Origin: Vreelandella songnenensis
Lineage (GTDB): Bacteria; Pseudomonadota; Gammaproteobacteria; Pseudomonadales; Halomonadaceae
Length of the DNA stretch: 64,000 nt
Assembly: GCF_003002925.1 (NCBI RefSeq)
Contig: NZ_PVTK01000006.1
Span: 157,431-221,430, forward strand
Reading direction: 5' to 3'
Positions within the stretch are counted from its first letter, which is position 1; each line of letters opens with the position of its first letter. The notes under the pieces are model-generated. The model made no database searches, was not told the DNA's origin, and worked only from the letters and a program-made list of their open reading frames with translations. Positions 63,903 to 64,000 of this stretch are shown here, one piece after another. A program made the position numbers and the translations under genes.

Positions 63903-64000
63903 ATGGCGAGCACAGGACTGCACTTCACGCTCACGCTACCCGGCGTTGACGATATCGCGGTAGTCGACTTTACCCACCGCGAAGCGCTCTCCCAGCCCTT
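63903..64000 (+). CDS. vgrG: T6SS spike protein VgrG (TssI), start only
   Basis: The first 32 residues only, then the window ends. MASTGLHFTLTLPGVDD followed by IAVVDFTHREALSQP matches the VgrG N-terminal beta-strand region (the F-x-EALSQP block). It begins one base after the PAAR stop. Whether it has a C-terminal effector domain cannot be seen. Confidence 0.85.
   Translation, partial: MASTGLHFTLTLPGVDDIAVVDFTHREALSQP

Overview
The window looks like chromosomal DNA of a Halomonas-type gammaproteobacterium (Halomonadaceae). This is inferred from the gene content and order: moderately high GC, ribF-ileS-lspA-fkpB-ispH next to rpsT-murJ, a vas-like type VI secretion (T6SS) cluster, several near-identical flagellins, and a very acidic exported protein as expected in a halophile. 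No tRNA, rRNA, CRISPR array, insertion sequence or integrase was seen.

Layout. (1) 1-11.7 kb is mostly housekeeping and hypothetical genes: a truncated L-arabinose/D-galactose 1-dehydrogenase, a secreted GH5 endoglucanase, an acidic exported protein, a polytopic membrane protein, two penicillin-recognising serine hydrolases, ppiC, a YadGH-type ABC exporter, yejK, a TerB-like protein, an ExoD-like protein, a YqhA-like protein, a 24-residue membrane peptide and an unknown 107-residue protein. (2) 12.1-18.5 kb is a flagellar filament locus. It holds remnants of a second fliD, an intact fliD, and four consecutive flagellin genes, each with its own sigma-28 promoter and terminator. (3) 18.7-24.9 kb is a probable flagellin glycosylation cassette: a 1023-residue two-glycosyltransferase fusion on the plus strand and, on the minus strand, a DegT-family aminotransferase, an ATP-grasp enzyme and a methyltransferase. 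Base composition falls sharply inside the fusion gene and stays AT-rich to about 25.5 kb. (4) 25.6-31.1 kb holds a NIT-domain chemoreceptor, a ZipA-like membrane protein and a cystine/polar amino acid ABC importer.

(5) 31.3-42.3 kb is a conserved core: rpsT, murJ, ribF (with a tandem-repeat tail), ileS, lspA, fkpB, ispH, four pilin-like genes (pilE, pilV, pilW and pilX types, no pilY1) and trpS. (6) 42.4-64 kb is a T6SS cluster: hcp diverges from tssB-C-E-F-G, tagH, tssJ-K-L, clpV, vasH, tagO, tssA, tssM, a GNAT-like gene, a PAAR gene and the start of vgrG, which runs off the window. The order matches the Vibrio cholerae vas cluster as I recall it.

Regulation. The hcp/tssB intergenic region carries two divergent sigma-54 (-24/-12) promoters, with paired GCAA-N4-TTGC dyads between them. 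This fits control by the VasH activator encoded in the same cluster. The flagellin promoters all match TAAA-N15-GCCGTTAA/T, and in all four the -10 element forms the left arm of a 21-bp inverted repeat.
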